From contig OZ020625.1 of NCBI GenBank assembly GCA_963971575.1, positions 26,945,753-27,009,752 of the forward strand: DNA of 64,000 nt, given 5' to 3'. Positions within the stretch are counted from its first letter, which is position 1; each line of letters starts with the position of its first letter. The notes under the pieces were generated by a model. That model saw nothing but the letters and a program-made list of their open reading frames with translations. It had not been told where the DNA came from and did no database searches. Below are positions 21,172 to 32,452 of the stretch, one piece after another. Source of the DNA: Liopterus haemorrhoidalis. Lineage: Eukaryota > Arthropoda > Insecta > Coleoptera > Dytiscidae. A program made the translations under genes and the position numbers.

Positions 21172-22343
21172 CCAGGTCTACAAGTATGAAATGCGGATTT
21201 TTTTTTTTTTAAATAAAAATCATATAGTTTTATTTTACTGTGTTAAAAATGTCAAATTTTGTGCCAAATAAAGAGCATTCGCGGACAGTACTACTGTTTT
21301 GTTTTCATTTGAAAAAAACTGCTGCTGAATCATACCGACTGCTTCGAGAAGCTTATGGTGAATATGCTCCATCGCAAGATACGTGTGAACGATGGTTTCG
21401 GCGTTTCAAAAGTGGTGACTTTGATCTTACAGACAAAGAACATGGAAAACCTCCAAAAGATACAAAATTGGAAACATTGCTACAGGAAGACGATAGTCAA
21501 TCACAAAAACAACTAGCAGAGCAGTTAGGCGTTAGTCAACAAGCTGTTTCCAATCACCTACGAGAGATGGGTAAGATCCAGAAAGTCGGCAGATGGGTTC
21601 CACATGCATTGAATGAGAGGCAGATGGAAAAACGCAAAAACTCTTGTGAAATTTTGCTTGCACGATACAAAAGAAAGTCTTTTTGCATCATATCATTACT
21701 GGCGATTAAAAATGGATTTATTTTGAAAATCCCAAACGCAAAAAATCATGGGTGAACCCAGGCTCACCATCCACATCAACTGCAAGACCGAATCGCTTTG
21801 GCAAATAGACAATGCTCTGTACTTGGTGGGACCAAAAAGGTGTGGTCTGTTGTTAAAACCTGGTGAAACAGTTAATACCCAACGCTACCAACAACAACTG
21901 ATCGAATTGAACCATTCGCTGCTCATAAAACGACCAGAATACGAAAGAAGACAGCACAAGGTAATCTTTCTTGACGATAACGGTCCATCTCATAAGGCAA
22001 AAGCAGTTTGCAACACATTGGAGGCACTCAAGTGGGAAGTGCTACTCCATGCCGCTTACTCACCAGACTTGGCCCCTTCAGATTACCACTTGTTCGCATC
22101 GATGGGTCACGCACTTGCCGAGCAACACTTTTGTTCGTATGAAAATGTGAAACATGGCAAGATGAATGGTTTGCGGGGAAAGGGGAAGAGTTCTACTGGC
22201 GAGGTATTCACAAATTGAAAAGATGGTAAAAATGTATAACTTCTAATGGAGCATACTTTTAATAAATAAACTTTTACTGTTCTTTTGAGTTTAATGTTTT
22301 TTATTTAAAAAAAAAAATCCGCATTTCATACTTGTAGACCTGG
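21172..22343 (+). mobile_element. mariner-family transposon, copy 2
   Basis: The same terminal repeats as 2381-3646 are flanked by TA (21170-21171 and 22344-22345). Length is 1172 bp, about 95 bp shorter than copy 1 because of internal deletions. Orientation is opposite to copy 1. Confidence 0.93.
21249..22250 (+). pseudogene. mariner transposase, better preserved N-terminal half, inactivated
   Basis: The first frame (21240-21755) has the paired helix-turn-helix region, including SYRLLREAYGEYAPSQDTCE and QLAEQLGVSQQAVSNHLREM, the typical mariner N-terminal domain. A one-base loss near 21690 shifts the frame just before the first catalytic Asp. The second frame (21748-22218) has FLDDNGPSHKAK and YSPDLAPSDYHLF, the second and third Asp (DD34D). 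A short deletion near 21840 removes residues seen in copy 1. Both copies together define the family, but neither is intact. Confidence 0.9.
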
Positions 22344-22440
22344 TAGTTATATATTTTCTTATATCTTCTTTATTTGTTTCTATTCTTTTCTTATTCTTAT
22401 ATTTTCATTTCATTTCGATACAAGTGACAGCGTACGAATA

Positions 22441-22545
22441 TTACATTCGTTAAATGGATGCTATGTAGATGTACTAAATATGACGTCACAAAACATGTGA
22501 CGTTTCCAGTGACGCAACTGCACTGATTCGCCGACTGCCCTATAC
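22441..22545. repeat. Dispersed repeat shared with 3652-3742 (reverse)
   Basis: It contains CATTCGTTAAATGGATGC and GACGCAACTGCACTGATTCG, the reverse complement of the block beside mariner copy 1. Confidence 0.5.
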
Positions 22546-23344
22546 TTTAACCTTTGAAGTTGTTCAATCTATATGAAGCTTTCGTTTCACTTACTATAAA
22601 AATGGAAGAACTTGAAAAACCGCAAAATATTTTTTCATAAAATTTTCATAAATTTCCATACAGAAAATAAATGGTGTTTTGTCATGGAAAAAAATATTGC
22701 TTCTTATATTAATTCACAATAATATTTCACTTATTATTTAATCTGAGGGGTTACCATTTTAGTCCACTAGGGCAAGAGCAGGCTAAAACATAAGGCTAAC
22801 CAAAAGATTAAACTCAGTTAAGGTTTCAGAAACAGGCCCAAGGAGTTTTGGAGTCCAAGAGTAATAGCCCACTGTTGCACTACTAGCCTAAATTGTTATA
22901 AGTAAAATTATACTGTTTTCTTAAACACAAAAAATATTTGGTTTAACTAAGTCTTATAAATTAAAAATTCTGGGAAAAACTTTTATTTTTTTTTTGGGGA
23001 ATGCTAAAATTTTTCAAAAATCTACAAAAAGAACTTAACTATTTTTGACCCTGTAACTCAAAATATGTGGGCAGTAACCAAAAATTTTTCGGAAAAAAAA
23101 TATTTTTTTTTTCAGTTGGCAATTTTTTTGGCTTTATCCCACAGTTCTCAAAATTGGCTAGTGTATAGTTGAGCAAAAATTGTTAAACAGCGTTCAGACA
23201 AAAAGTAAATGGTGTTGTTTTTGGCTTGTCTTGCTCATTAAAAAAACACAGTAAATAATTAAATTTACACACTAAAGTATCAATTAAACTAATTGGCAGA
23301 ACCTTAAGCAGGGTCCAGATTAGTGAGCCGATCCTGTAATGTAA
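22546..23344. other. Intergenic DNA, nothing recognised
   Basis: AT-rich, with no ORF of interest. The phrase TTTTTTGGCTTTATCCCACAG (about 23121) and neighbouring text loosely resemble family R but are too diverged to assign. Confidence 0.35.
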
Positions 23345-23435
23345 CACGTAACTACATTGAACAAAACAAAACAATGTCACTCACGTATCTTCCACAATTC
23401 GCCACCAGATGTCAGGGCGATTAGGAAGTTTCCCC
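23345..23435 (-). mobile_element. THAP-B terminal fragment
   Basis: In reverse complement this 90-bp piece matches the left end of 29071-29843, from GGGGAAACTTCCTAA through GCGCCCTGACATCT and the following AACAAAACAAAAC block. TATT follows the end, as at other copies. Confidence 0.65.
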
Positions 23436-23487
23436 TATTAGTTAGATCAGAATTTCCATAACTGTACTCCGCGAGCGTCTACTAGTG

Positions 23488-24267
23488 CAGTGTTTCTCAA
23501 CCAAAAACACACCGCGGACAAGTATAATATATAATTTAACGCGGACTAATAATAATTGTTGGTTCATTTTTTGCAAGAAAACAAATATATTTAATGTGCT
23601 ACTAAATACATTTACAGTAGGTGGCCAAATTATTATGGACAGCATACCCCCCCTGTAATTTTCAAGTTTAAATGCATTTTGTGAGAAAATAAATTGTTTT
23701 TAAATCATTTTTCTTCTATATTCTTGTTGCTGGTATCATTATTTTAAAAAGCGGGAGATCGCCAAAGAAATCATCACCACAAAGCGGCAATTTATAGAAA
23801 CCCTTATCAGAGAGTGGCATCACAACCCCAATCTCCGACACAACGCAAAAGTCTGCATAGAAAGCATGCCCAAACGCCTGGAAGCCGCAATCGCAGCAAA
23901 GGGTGGCATTACAAAATATTAAGATTTTAATTAATTTGTTAAATTAACACTTTTTATACAAAAATAAATGATTATGAATAAGCAATTATGTCGTTTTATA
24001 TTCTAAATAAAGCACTTTAATGAATAAAAATAAATACGAGACCCAAAGCCACTTATTGCCTCATTAAATTCATTTGAAAATTACAGAAAATCTGCACTGT
24101 CCCTAATAATTTGGCCACCCACTGTATTTTATTTGTAGTAAATCACAGTAAGTTCACAGAAAATAAACAAAATGTGAATGAAAATTAAAAAAAAACCTGC
24201 AAAAAACAGATAAAAACTTTCGCGGACCACTAAAATTTTTCTGGGGACCACCTGTTGAGAAACACTG
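23488..24267. mobile_element. Non-autonomous hAT, with a nested Tc1 remnant
   Basis: Ends CAGTGTTTCTCAACC and GTTGAGAAACACTG are flanked by a perfect 8-bp duplication TACTAGTG (23480-23487 and 24268-24275). Subterminal CGCGGAC motifs occur on both sides. The Tc1 derivative at 23615-24124 is inside. No hAT transposase is present. Confidence 0.92.
23615..24124 (+). mobile_element. Tc1-like deletion derivative, copy 2
   Basis: TIRs as at 14051-14561, TA flanks (23613-23614, 24125-24126), 510 bp. The plus-strand remnant ends KRLEAAIAAKGGITKY just before 23923. It is the same internal-deletion form as copy 1, so this shortened version itself moved. Confidence 0.9.
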
Positions 24268-24539
24268 TACTAGTGCACTTACATAGTAGCAAGACCATAT
24301 CAACGTAATTTATTTATTATCTGAACGCAATAGTTAGTACACAAAGATATGTAAAAATGTCTTTTATTCGGTGGTTTCGTTACACAGACTATATTCTACG
24401 ATTAAAATTAATCAAACTATAAAAAAAAAAATAGTTAAGTTCTAATTTTTTTTAAATATTTTCCTAACCAAAATTTTGTATTTTTTATACAATTTTGTCC
24501 TTAAAATTACTAAATATTTTACAAACTTAAATCTTAAAA

Positions 24540-25070
24540 TTGGTTTAAACAAGAAATTATTTAATTTTATTCTTAAATTATAAATAAAATAATTAAAATA
24601 AAAGCCAAATTTTTAACACAAAATCTTTTTGTGTTGATTTTTTTAACATCAAAATAACTCCAAATTTTCCAAATCATTTTTGAAAGATTTATTTTTGTTC
24701 AAAATAATGGGGAAATTTTTTAAATGTCTGAATTGATTTATTCTTAAAATTAACAATTGGAAACAATATAGTCAAAAATTAAAATAATTAAAATAAAATC
24801 AAAAATTTTAACACAAAATCTTTTTGTGTTGATTTTGGAACACCAAAATGACACCAAATCATTTTTGAAACATTTATTTTTTGTTCAAAATAGTTTTTAA
24901 ATGTCCCTAACTGACGTATCGGTTGCGGTTGTAAGTATAATATCTCCTAGAAACTTTCAAAAACATATAAAAAAATTTTTTGGTACAATTATTTTTTGTT
25001 CAAAATAGTGGGGAAAATTTTCAGGTATCCGTGATTGACCTATCGCTTGCGGTCATAACTGTAAACGCTC
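24540..25070. repeat. Degenerate direct repeats, about 195 bp
   Basis: The hairpin-forming ACACAAAATCTTTTTGTGT occurs at about 24617 and 24811, each preceded by AAAATAATTAAAATAAAA. TTTTTGTTCAAAATA follows at about 24691, 24886 and 24987. The third unit is partial. Confidence 0.6.
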
Positions 25071-25079
25071 GGACTAATT

Positions 25080-25420
25080 TCGCTTAAATCGCCTACAGAC
25101 TTTACGTTGGCCAACGCAATAGGATGCAAAATATTCAGATAGGTAATATAAAATCAAGTTATTTACCAGTAGATTAGGGTGTACCGCAAGGAAGTATACT
25201 TGGGCCACTTCTATATATTTTATATGTAAATGACATTGCAGAGGATACTCTGAAATTGTAGCCTTGACGATACCACGATAATGGGCTATGATTCTGATAG
25301 TCAAAAACTTGTTCAAAAAAATAACATTTATCTTAAAATTATGTACAATTGGCTTGTGTCAAATGATCTAATTATTAATGAAAGTAAATGTAACTCTGTT
25401 ACATTTACAATTATTTAATT
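25080..25420 (+). pseudogene. LINE reverse-transcriptase fragment
   Basis: The frame around 25188-25260 reads GVPQGSILGPLLYILYVNDI, a signature motif of the RT domain in jockey/CR1-type non-LTR retrotransposons. A later frame reads DDTTIMGYDSDSQKL, corresponding to the catalytic YADDT box, followed by WLVSNDLIINESKC. An upstream NRLQTLRWPTQ fits the preceding block. Stops and frameshifts interrupt it. Only about 110 residues remain. Confidence 0.8.
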
Positions 25421-25691
25421 TGTTAATTATTTATTTAATTTATAAAATGACGAACATAAATATTGTAATTTATTTTCTATATATTTACTTTTATATGACT
25501 TATATTTATTATTTATTTTTTAAATTTTGACTATGTTAGTGATATTAATTATTGATAACACTCCCAACAAAATTAAATTTTTGCCTTGGTGCTGGAAAAG
25601 TAGGAACTGATTTTGGATATTTTTAATGTGCTGATTCCAAAAATACCCGATTCTTTTTCGTAGCAGCTCTAGTTTTTGAGATACAGACTAA

Positions 25692-26400
25692 TTGATTTTA
25701 ATTTTTTATCTAAAAACGGTAAACTTCCTCCTTGGACAGCAAAGTGGATATACAAAATATCCTTGTTTATGTCTTTGGGACAGCAGAGCTAAGGATCAGC
25801 ACTGGGTTAACAGAAATGGGGTGATTTTCATTAAGAAATATCATGATTCAAGAAAAACAAAACGTCAACGAACCTTTTGCGAGAGAGAAAATTATATTTC
25901 CACCCTTGCATATCAAGTTTGGGTTTATGTAGCAATTTTTGAAGGCTTTAAATCGAGATGTACTTTGTGTAGGCTACTTGACACGTAAATTTCCTGGGAT
26001 TAACTCTGAAAAACTGAAAGCCAGAATATTTGATGGTCCTCAGATAAGGCAACCTACTGAAGATCCACAATCCAATCCAACCGCATCAATGAACGAGATT
26101 GAATCTAATTCTTGGTGTTCATTTATTCAAGTAGTACAAAATTTTCTTGGAAATCGTAAGGCAGAGAATTAGTGGAAAATATGCTTTCCAACTTTAATAT
26201 TCTCGGTTGTATTATGACCATTTACCAGAAAATCTAGGTGATTTTAGTGAAGAACCGGGGGAAAGATTCCATCAGGAGATAAAACTATGGAACAGAGATA
26301 TCAAGGAAGATAAGATAGCCACGTGATGGCCTACTGTTGGAGTCTTCAGAAAGACTGTTCTGGTAAACTCTATGCTAGAAAGTTGTACAAAAGAACATTT
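25692..26400 (+). pseudogene. Remnant of an arthropod transposon-linked protein (FHQD family)
   Basis: Overlapping frames give LKTVNFLLGQQSGYTKYPCL then CLWDSRAKDQHW, later FPGINSEKLKARIFDGPQIR, then SFIQVVQNFLGNRKAEN. After about 26170 the frames are broken (YQGR...MAYCWSLQKDC). I recall the same block order in uncharacterised multi-copy proteins of insects and crustaceans. The related piece at 58712-59478 shares the same C-terminal blocks. Function is unknown. Several stops and frameshifts make it a pseudogene. Confidence 0.6.
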
Positions 26401-26428
26401 TTAAATTATAAGTGATGAATGGGTGCCA

Positions 26429-27814
26429 GGACAGAATTACACTGGACCAAATTACACTGGACAAAATTACACAGAAGAAATTACACATAGACAAAATAAC
26501 ACAGGGAAGAAATTACACAAGGACGAAATTACACATACGAAAATTACACTAAGACAAAATTACACATTTAATTTTTTTGTGTTTATGAATTTTCTGTTTG
26601 TGTTCTTTTATATAAAACATTTTTTTAAAGGGTTGGATTAAGTAAGTTTTGATGTTTTTTTTGGAAAAATAAAAAATTGTATTTTAAGGGTTGGAAAAAG
26701 TAAATTTTAGTTATATGAATTAATAAAAAAATTGTATTTTCAGGGCTGGATTAAGTAAATTTTAGTGTTATATGAATAAATACAAAAAAAAACATGTGTT
26801 TTCAGGGTTGGCTTTAGTAAATTATCGTGTTTTTTTAATACATTTTTAAAATTGTAATTTAAGGGTTGGATTAAGTAAACTATCGTGTTTTTTGAATAAA
26901 TTTAAAATAAATGTATCTTAGGGTTGGATTAAGTAATTTTTGGTCTCAAATATGAATAAACACAAAAAAATGTATTTTCAGGATTGGGTTAAGTACATTA
27001 TTTTTTAACGTTAAAAAAATCTAATTTAAGGATTGAATTAAGTAAATTCTAATGTTCTTTTTAAAAAATAAAAATATTGGTTGGATTAAGTAAGTTTTAG
27101 GGTTTTATTGAGATATTTAATTTAATAGGAAGCTGTAATGTACATTTTTTTGTTAATTTCAATATTGAAAAAAAAAATTGAATGTGTGAAATGGAAATAT
27201 GGTATCGATTGTCGATTTATTCTAAAAAAAACTTTTTTTTTCAAAATATAACTAAAATTTACTTAATTCGACCCTTAAATATAATTTTTTCTATTTATTA
27301 AAAAAAAAAACACACTAAAGTTTAACTAATCCAAGCCATAAAATACATTTTTTTGCTATTCAATATCACCAAGGGTTACGTAATCCAGCCCTTAAAATAC
27401 ATTTTTTTAAATTTATTTTAAAAAAAACACGATAATTTACTAAAGCCAATTCCGAAAATACATTTTTTTTGTATTTTTTCATATTTGAGACCAAAAATTA
27501 CTTAATCCAACCCTTAGAATACATTTTTTATTAATTCATATAACACTAAAATTTACTTATTCCAACCCTGAAAATACAAATTTTTATTTATTCAAAAAAA
27601 AAAATAAATAAAAACTTACTTAATCCAACTCTTCAAAAAAATTTTTTATATAAAAGAACACAAACAGAAAATTAACAAACACAAACAAATTAAATGTGTA
27701 ATTTTCGTATGTGTAATTTCATCCTTGTGTAATTTCTTCCCTGTGTAATTCTGTCTATGTGTAATTTCTTCTGTGTAATTTTGTCCCGTGTAATTTTGTC
27801 CAGTGAAATTTCGT
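26429..27814. mobile_element. 1.4-kb fold-back element built of tandem repeats
   Basis: The left arm begins GACAGAATTACACTGGACC and the right arm ends with the complementary TTTTGTCCAGTGAAATTTC. The outer 150 bp of each arm is a string of AAATTACACA units. The inner part (26630-27115 and 27240-27650, opposite orientation) is about 60-65-bp units with GGGTTGGATTAAGTAAA. A spacer of roughly 120 bp lies at 27120-27240. No protein is encoded. Confidence 0.88.
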
Positions 27815-28191
27815 CATGTAACCTAATGAATGTATATTTATCTACTTTGTGAAATAAATACCTTATTTTGTCTCTTTTGTATTTGTAACTGGCATTTGGA
27901 GCAAATAGTAACAGTAATAACGTGAAAAATACACAAGTTAAGAAATAAAATATTTTATTGTAAAAGAGGACAATATAGCGTATCTCAAAAACTAGATCCG
28001 ATAGACCAAATCTGACGGCTATTTTGGATTCTGTGACCAAAAATTATCTAGAGACAGTTTACAAACTCGCAAGCACCAAAATGTCTGTTGGGCTGTGTAA
28101 TTTATAAATTGACTTATCCAATATTACTTGTACGCAAAAATTATTATTGTTATTATTATTAAAATACAGTAATAATCATAACTCTTAAAAA
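27815..28191. other. Intergenic DNA, nothing recognised
   Basis: AT-rich. A short ORF on the minus strand here is an extension through the fold-back arm and carries no domain. Confidence 0.35.
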
Positions 28192-28197
28192 TTTATT
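28192..28197 (-). terminator. Candidate polyadenylation signal for the CaaX gene
   Basis: AATAAA on the minus strand, about 130 nt past the stop codon at 28328. The position is reasonable, but no cleavage evidence is available. Confidence 0.35.
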
Positions 28198-28327
28198 AGA
28201 TGTCATTAGGAGAAAATTTCAGTCTACCACCATACCTGTTGTTAAAATTCATTAAAAAAACATAAATTCTCAAAGTTTTAAATAAAATCAAATTAAATAA
28301 TTTCTTGTTACCTTTTTTAAAAAAATC

Positions 28328-29022
28328 TTACATAATAGAACACCATTTTTTGGACTCAACCTTATCTTCGAGATCAATTGTACTGACATCGTCAACATTT
28401 GACGAATGAGCAAATTTGTAACTCATTAATTTTGGTGTTGAGCTCGGTAATTCAGTTCGGGACTTGCTTCTGAACGGGCTTGAAATATATCCGAGTAAAC
28501 CAGGACTATCATCTTGTTTGAATCGTTTAATTTCCTCAGAAGAATCGTTATGGTTTTTTCTTTTAACGCTAGAAATATGTGGGATGTAACTCTTACGAGA
28601 ATCAATGGAATCTCTTTCGAGTGTGATTTTACTGCGGTGAAAAGGTGAATTTGTAGATCGTAAAGTACGTCTACCAGTCAAATTTCTTAATGTTTCCCCG
28701 TAAGACATATCCTTTGTATTTTCAACAAAAGAAGCAGTCTCTTCGGTAACTGTATTTATAGTAAAATCTAAATTCTTTGTTGTATCATTACCGAGGTTAA
28801 CAAATATGCTGGCATTTGTTAAATTTCTATCTTGTTCTTCGGGTGTTTCTGGTTCAGTTTGAGTTTCGGATTGCTCTTCGTGTTTTTCAGTTAATTCCGA
28901 TTCAGTCGTTTCGGATTCTATTTCTTGAATGGATTCTAATTCTTGAACAGGTTTTTCTTCTTCCGGTTCTACCATTCTTGTAATGTTAACTCTAACATCG
29001 TTAGTTATTTTTGTATCCATAC
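28328..29022 (-). CDS. CaaX-ending acidic protein, C-terminal exon
   Basis: This is the last exon of a two-coding-exon gene. The acceptor is a T-run followed by TATAG at 29024-29023. The exon begins GT, completing the codon split after the first exon (donor at 31401). With 31846-31402 the CDS is 1140 nt, 379 residues. Visible features are an acidic stretch (EEEKPVQELESIQEIESE), a middle part with NLTGRRTLRSTNSPFHRSK, basic KRKNHNDSSEEIKRFK (nuclear-signal-like), and SSPFRSKSRTELPSSTPK. The last four residues are CSIM, a CaaX box predicted to be farnesylated. Prenylation plus nuclear signals recalls nuclear-envelope proteins such as lamins or Drosophila Kugelkern. There is no lamin rod, and orthology is not shown. 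Confidence 0.72.
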
Positions 29023-29070
29023 CTATAAAAAAAAAAATAAAATTGAATTTTGACATAATAGAACATATTG

Positions 29071-29843
29071 GGGAAACTTCCTAAGCGCCCTGACATCTAG
29101 TGGCAATTTGCGGAAGATACGAAACTGACATTGTTTTGTTTTGTTCAATGGAGAAATACGTGTTTTTTTGTTGTTCGTGTTTTATTTTTGTGTATCATGG
29201 GAAAAAAACAAACAATTTTGTTGTGTGCCGCAATGTAAATCGTGAATAAGGAAGAATCCTTCTTAAACATTCCATAATTTAACTAAATCGAAAAAAATAT
29301 CAATTGAAACGACGTTTGGAGGCAGAGAGAAAGTGGATCGTAGGTTTTTATGGACCCAAAAACTAAAAATAGACAAAAATCCAAGCCCATGCATGCATGT
29401 TTGCTCGTTGCATTTTATGGAAAGTGATTTTTTACATCCAAGAAGACTGAAAAAAGGCATTTATCCCACCCAAAATTTGCCTAAATCATCAGTTGATATA
29501 TTAAAAGGCCCTTCTACTTTTTCAGGCAGAGATATTAATTTTTACTAATATATTTATCATATTTTTGTTGTTATTATATTGACAGACAGTCAAAAAGAAT
29601 TAAAAGTACAATGAAAAACTAAAAATATCCTTGAAATTTCTTTAGATAGTATATTATTACATATCTTGTAAATCGTAGATTACCTTTAAATTAAAAAAAA
29701 AAAAAAAAAAAAAACTCGGATAACAGGAAGAATACAACTTGTGTTCATTTTCACCATGTAAACAAATACAATAACAGTTTAATGTCACTTTCGAGTGTTC
29801 CAGCATTGCCGCATATGGCGCTGCGATCTTAAAAACTTTCCCC
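29071..29843 (+). mobile_element. THAP-B family element, most complete copy
   Basis: Ends GGGGAAACTTCCTAAGC and GATCTTAAAAACTTTCCCC are flanked by TATT (29067-29070 and 29844-29847). The empty site ACCATATTAGTAAC is visible at 51450-51463, so the 4-bp duplication is supported directly. It is 773 bp and carries a broken THAP domain. It is an intronic insertion in the CaaX gene. Confidence 0.78.
29200..29548 (+). pseudogene. THAP-domain remnant of THAP-B element
   Basis: One frame near 29219 gives CCVPQCKS with the first zinc pair (C-x4-C), then a stop, then IRKNPS. The frame from 29333 reads MDRRFLWTQKLKIDKNPS and VCSLHFMESDFLHPRRL, the second pair C-x2-H followed by the usual F. A deletion or frameshift lies between them. 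No catalytic domain is present. Confidence 0.65.
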
Positions 29844-30514
29844 TATTAGTAACTACGTCACAAAATGGGATTCAGTGCTGCCGCCTCGCGGTTGGATTCC
29901 TTTTATTTGAATTTAGCATGTTGTTTTTTTGTTAAATTGTATTTTGGAAATATAAATTAAGTTTTCAAAGTAAGAGAATGCTTCATATTAAAACTACAAG
30001 TCAATATTTATTTATTAAAATTCTTATTTTATACATTATAATTTAATATGTCATTATTTTTGTAGAATTATTTTGCAGGTTAATTTTGAAAATTTTACGT
30101 TAATAATCGTTATTATGGCAAGTAACATAGCAGTAAGTGTGTATACCATATCTAAATGGTTTGAAGGAATAATATGTTGTTCTTATTTTATCCATTATTG
30201 TTTTTCATTTTCATCTGTCAAAAAACGAAACGTTTGCATTTAAGAATGTAGATGTAATGGTTACAATTTGGAACAAAACAATACACCATTATGCATTCTA
30301 AAACAAAATATTAATGATTACTTAGTGTTAATTAAATAAATACTAAAGAATTGCTTGGAAAAAAATATATTTTAGAAGTGAGGACCTTTTTTTTTAGTTC
30401 ATTACTTGTATTTTCATATGTAAATGATAAAAAAATATTTCCTTCTAGAGGAAATACCCCCCCCCCAAATTTTACTCAATTTTTTTGCCCCCCCCGCAGA
30501 TTTTAAGAGCTAGC

Positions 30515-31372
30515 GCTTTATGTGCAGTATTTTTTTATATAGCAAGGTTCATTAAGATTTTGAAAATTGCGCGTATGGCTTTCATTGGTTGTTTTAAGTC
30601 ATATGCTCCTCCTCTCTGGTTTCGTACACATGACACATAGAATGAAAATATAATTCCAACAATTCCAACTGGTTATTAAATTTACGATCTTAAAAAATAA
30701 ATCCAACATTTACCAAAATATAACTAGAATTTTGACAAAATAATTTAAAGAAAATAAAAATGGAAAAAAAAAATTGTCTCCTCTGACTGGGAGCGAACCT
30801 AGAATTCTGGGTAGCTAGCGTGCATGCTAACCATTACACCATGTTACGTCTTTTAGTCTAGTGTGTTACATAACTATAACTTTTGTAAATCGTCAACAAA
30901 AAAACACAAAAAAATGCGTTATTTTCCGAAAACATAATCTGATCCAAAGTTCTTGTTGTACTATTCCGGTTCACACCAATGTACATTACTCGGAATGTTT
31001 TTAGATTTTTAGTTTAAACCATCTGGGCTACAGTGTGTGGGACAATTTTTTTTTTCTGCAAAATTTAGGCAAAAATCGCATAAAAATAATTTATTTGGCA
31101 AAAATAAAATTTTGAACGTTAATCCACGTACTAAGGGCTTTCATTTGATACCCTACTCAGAATTAAAAAAAAAAAAATTCTTTCGATGAGCACATATTTG
31201 TTTATATTTTTAGGGGGGTATGTTTTTTAGATGTTTTAGTATTTTTCCTATGTGCGGGTCAAAGAGTTGTATAAGCATGCCAAATTTCAACTCTCTAGGT
31301 TTAGCCGTTTGGCTACAATTTTTACCGAACAGACAGACAGACAGACAGACGACAAAATGACAGTAGGAGGTT
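30515..31372. mobile_element. Retroposed repeat family R, copy 2 (with tRNA-like segment)
   Basis: It matches 18597-19490. In reverse orientation it carries a clearer tRNA-like head (30852-30778), with the A-box-like TGGTGTAATGGTTAGCA and the B box GGTTCGCTCCC. It ends in the GACAGACAGACAGACAGACG block next to the CaaX-gene donor. C-runs at 30458-30500 precede it. Confidence 0.6.
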
Positions 31373-31401
31373 TATTTTAAACAAAATAATAATCAACTCA
31401 C

Positions 31402-31852
31402 CATTCTCGTTCTTCTGTGGAGTATTTCTACTTCTGTTTCTTGTAACCCGACTACTGATAACTGGACTTGTTTCATTCTTTTCTTCCTTAGATTCTTCTT
31501 TTTCTTCTTCTTTCTTCTGCTCTTCCTCTACATTTATTTCTTCTTCTTCAACGACAAGGCTAGCCATTTCTTCATCCGCGCTTTGTTCATGTTCAATCCC
31601 ATTTTTGATTTCTTCATGACTATCTCCATTTTCAATTTCTTTCTCGAATCCTTTCAGTCCATTCTCTTCTTCTTTTGGTGGCTCTTCATTGTTTTGTGTC
31701 TTTGTTTCTTCTTCTTCTACAATTATTTCTTTGGCGCAGTCTTCGTCGATTTTTTTCGGTGATAGTTTTTTCTCTGTTTTCTCCACTTCTTCTTCTTCGT
31801 TTGTGTTAAGACGTTTTTGTCTTCTTTTACTTGTTTTTGTACTCATTGCTGC
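31402..31852 (-). CDS. CaaX-ending acidic protein, first coding exon
   Basis: The ATG is at 31846, six bases inside the exon. A strong acceptor (TTATTTTTATTTCCAG) precedes the exon at 31853, so an untranslated exon lies upstream. The donor is G|GTGAGT at 31401. It encodes 148 residues plus one base, starting MSTKTSKRRQKRLNTNEEEE, then a long Glu/Lys-rich region likely to form coiled coil or disordered charge (KKEEEKEESKEEKNE), and ending SSRVTRNRSRNTPQKNENG. The basic N-terminus and the RVTRNRSRN patch look like nuclear localisation signals. Transposon-derived sequence lies within about 25-30 bases of both exon borders. Function is unknown. Confidence 0.72.
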
Positions 31853-32452
31853 CTGGAAATAAAAATAAAAATAAGCTGTGGCCACCACAGGACCGACCGT
31901 CATCATAAAGTACTTGTATAAAATACATTTTAGCAGCAGAGTAGTAATAACTTGGCCTAATATTTTCTAACAGAGATATTATTTATCTTGACTATGGAAA
32001 CGTTACATATAAGTATGAAAAAATTGAGACTTAAAAAAAATTTCGAAAAATATTTCAAATTTTTGTTTTATCAAAAAACGTCTGAAATAAAAGTTATTAG
32101 TTATTGCATTTATAGGACTTTAGTTCAATAAATTTTTTCGAAATATTTTTCTGTTGCTAAATATTCGCAAAAATCTTAAAATCGACACGAGTAAACTCCC
32201 ATTTCTAGTCAACCGATTTTTACCAAAAGTTGATCAACTCGTGCCATTGATGTCAAAAGCTTAAATATGTAGTTTGATAATAATCCTTTTAGTCAAATTT
32301 GCTCTGCACGTGTACACAGGCAGACAGACGGACGGACAGACAGACAGACATCATGCTAAAAATAGTCAAAACGTTATGTAGGGACCTCAATTCGTGGAGA
32401 TCCATCGAAATCTCGAAATGTCAAAATCGGTATGATCACAATACCTCCCTTA

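Larger units (their letters stand above)
29047..30355. mobile_element. AATAGACC repeat element, copy 1, interrupted by THAP-B
   Basis: AATAGAACATATT at the left and AGTAACTACGTCACAAAATG after the THAP-B insertion together match the left end of 51444-52237. The following 500 bp (to about 30355) is about 95% like 51464-51962. The right end is lost. It lies in the intron of the CaaX gene. Confidence 0.7.

Noticed and set aside
26429..27814. LTR retrotransposon
   Set aside because: The two arms are inverted, not direct, and there is no coding region or primer-binding site.
30778..30852. Functional tRNA gene on the minus strand
   Set aside because: A and B boxes are present, but no convincing acceptor stem or anticodon loop pairing was found. 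The segment is part of a dispersed repeat also seen at 18890-18975.
28328..31852. Calling the CaaX gene a lamin or kugelkern orthologue
   Set aside because: The CSIM ending and nuclear signals are suggestive, but no lamin rod, Ig fold or alignable block was seen.
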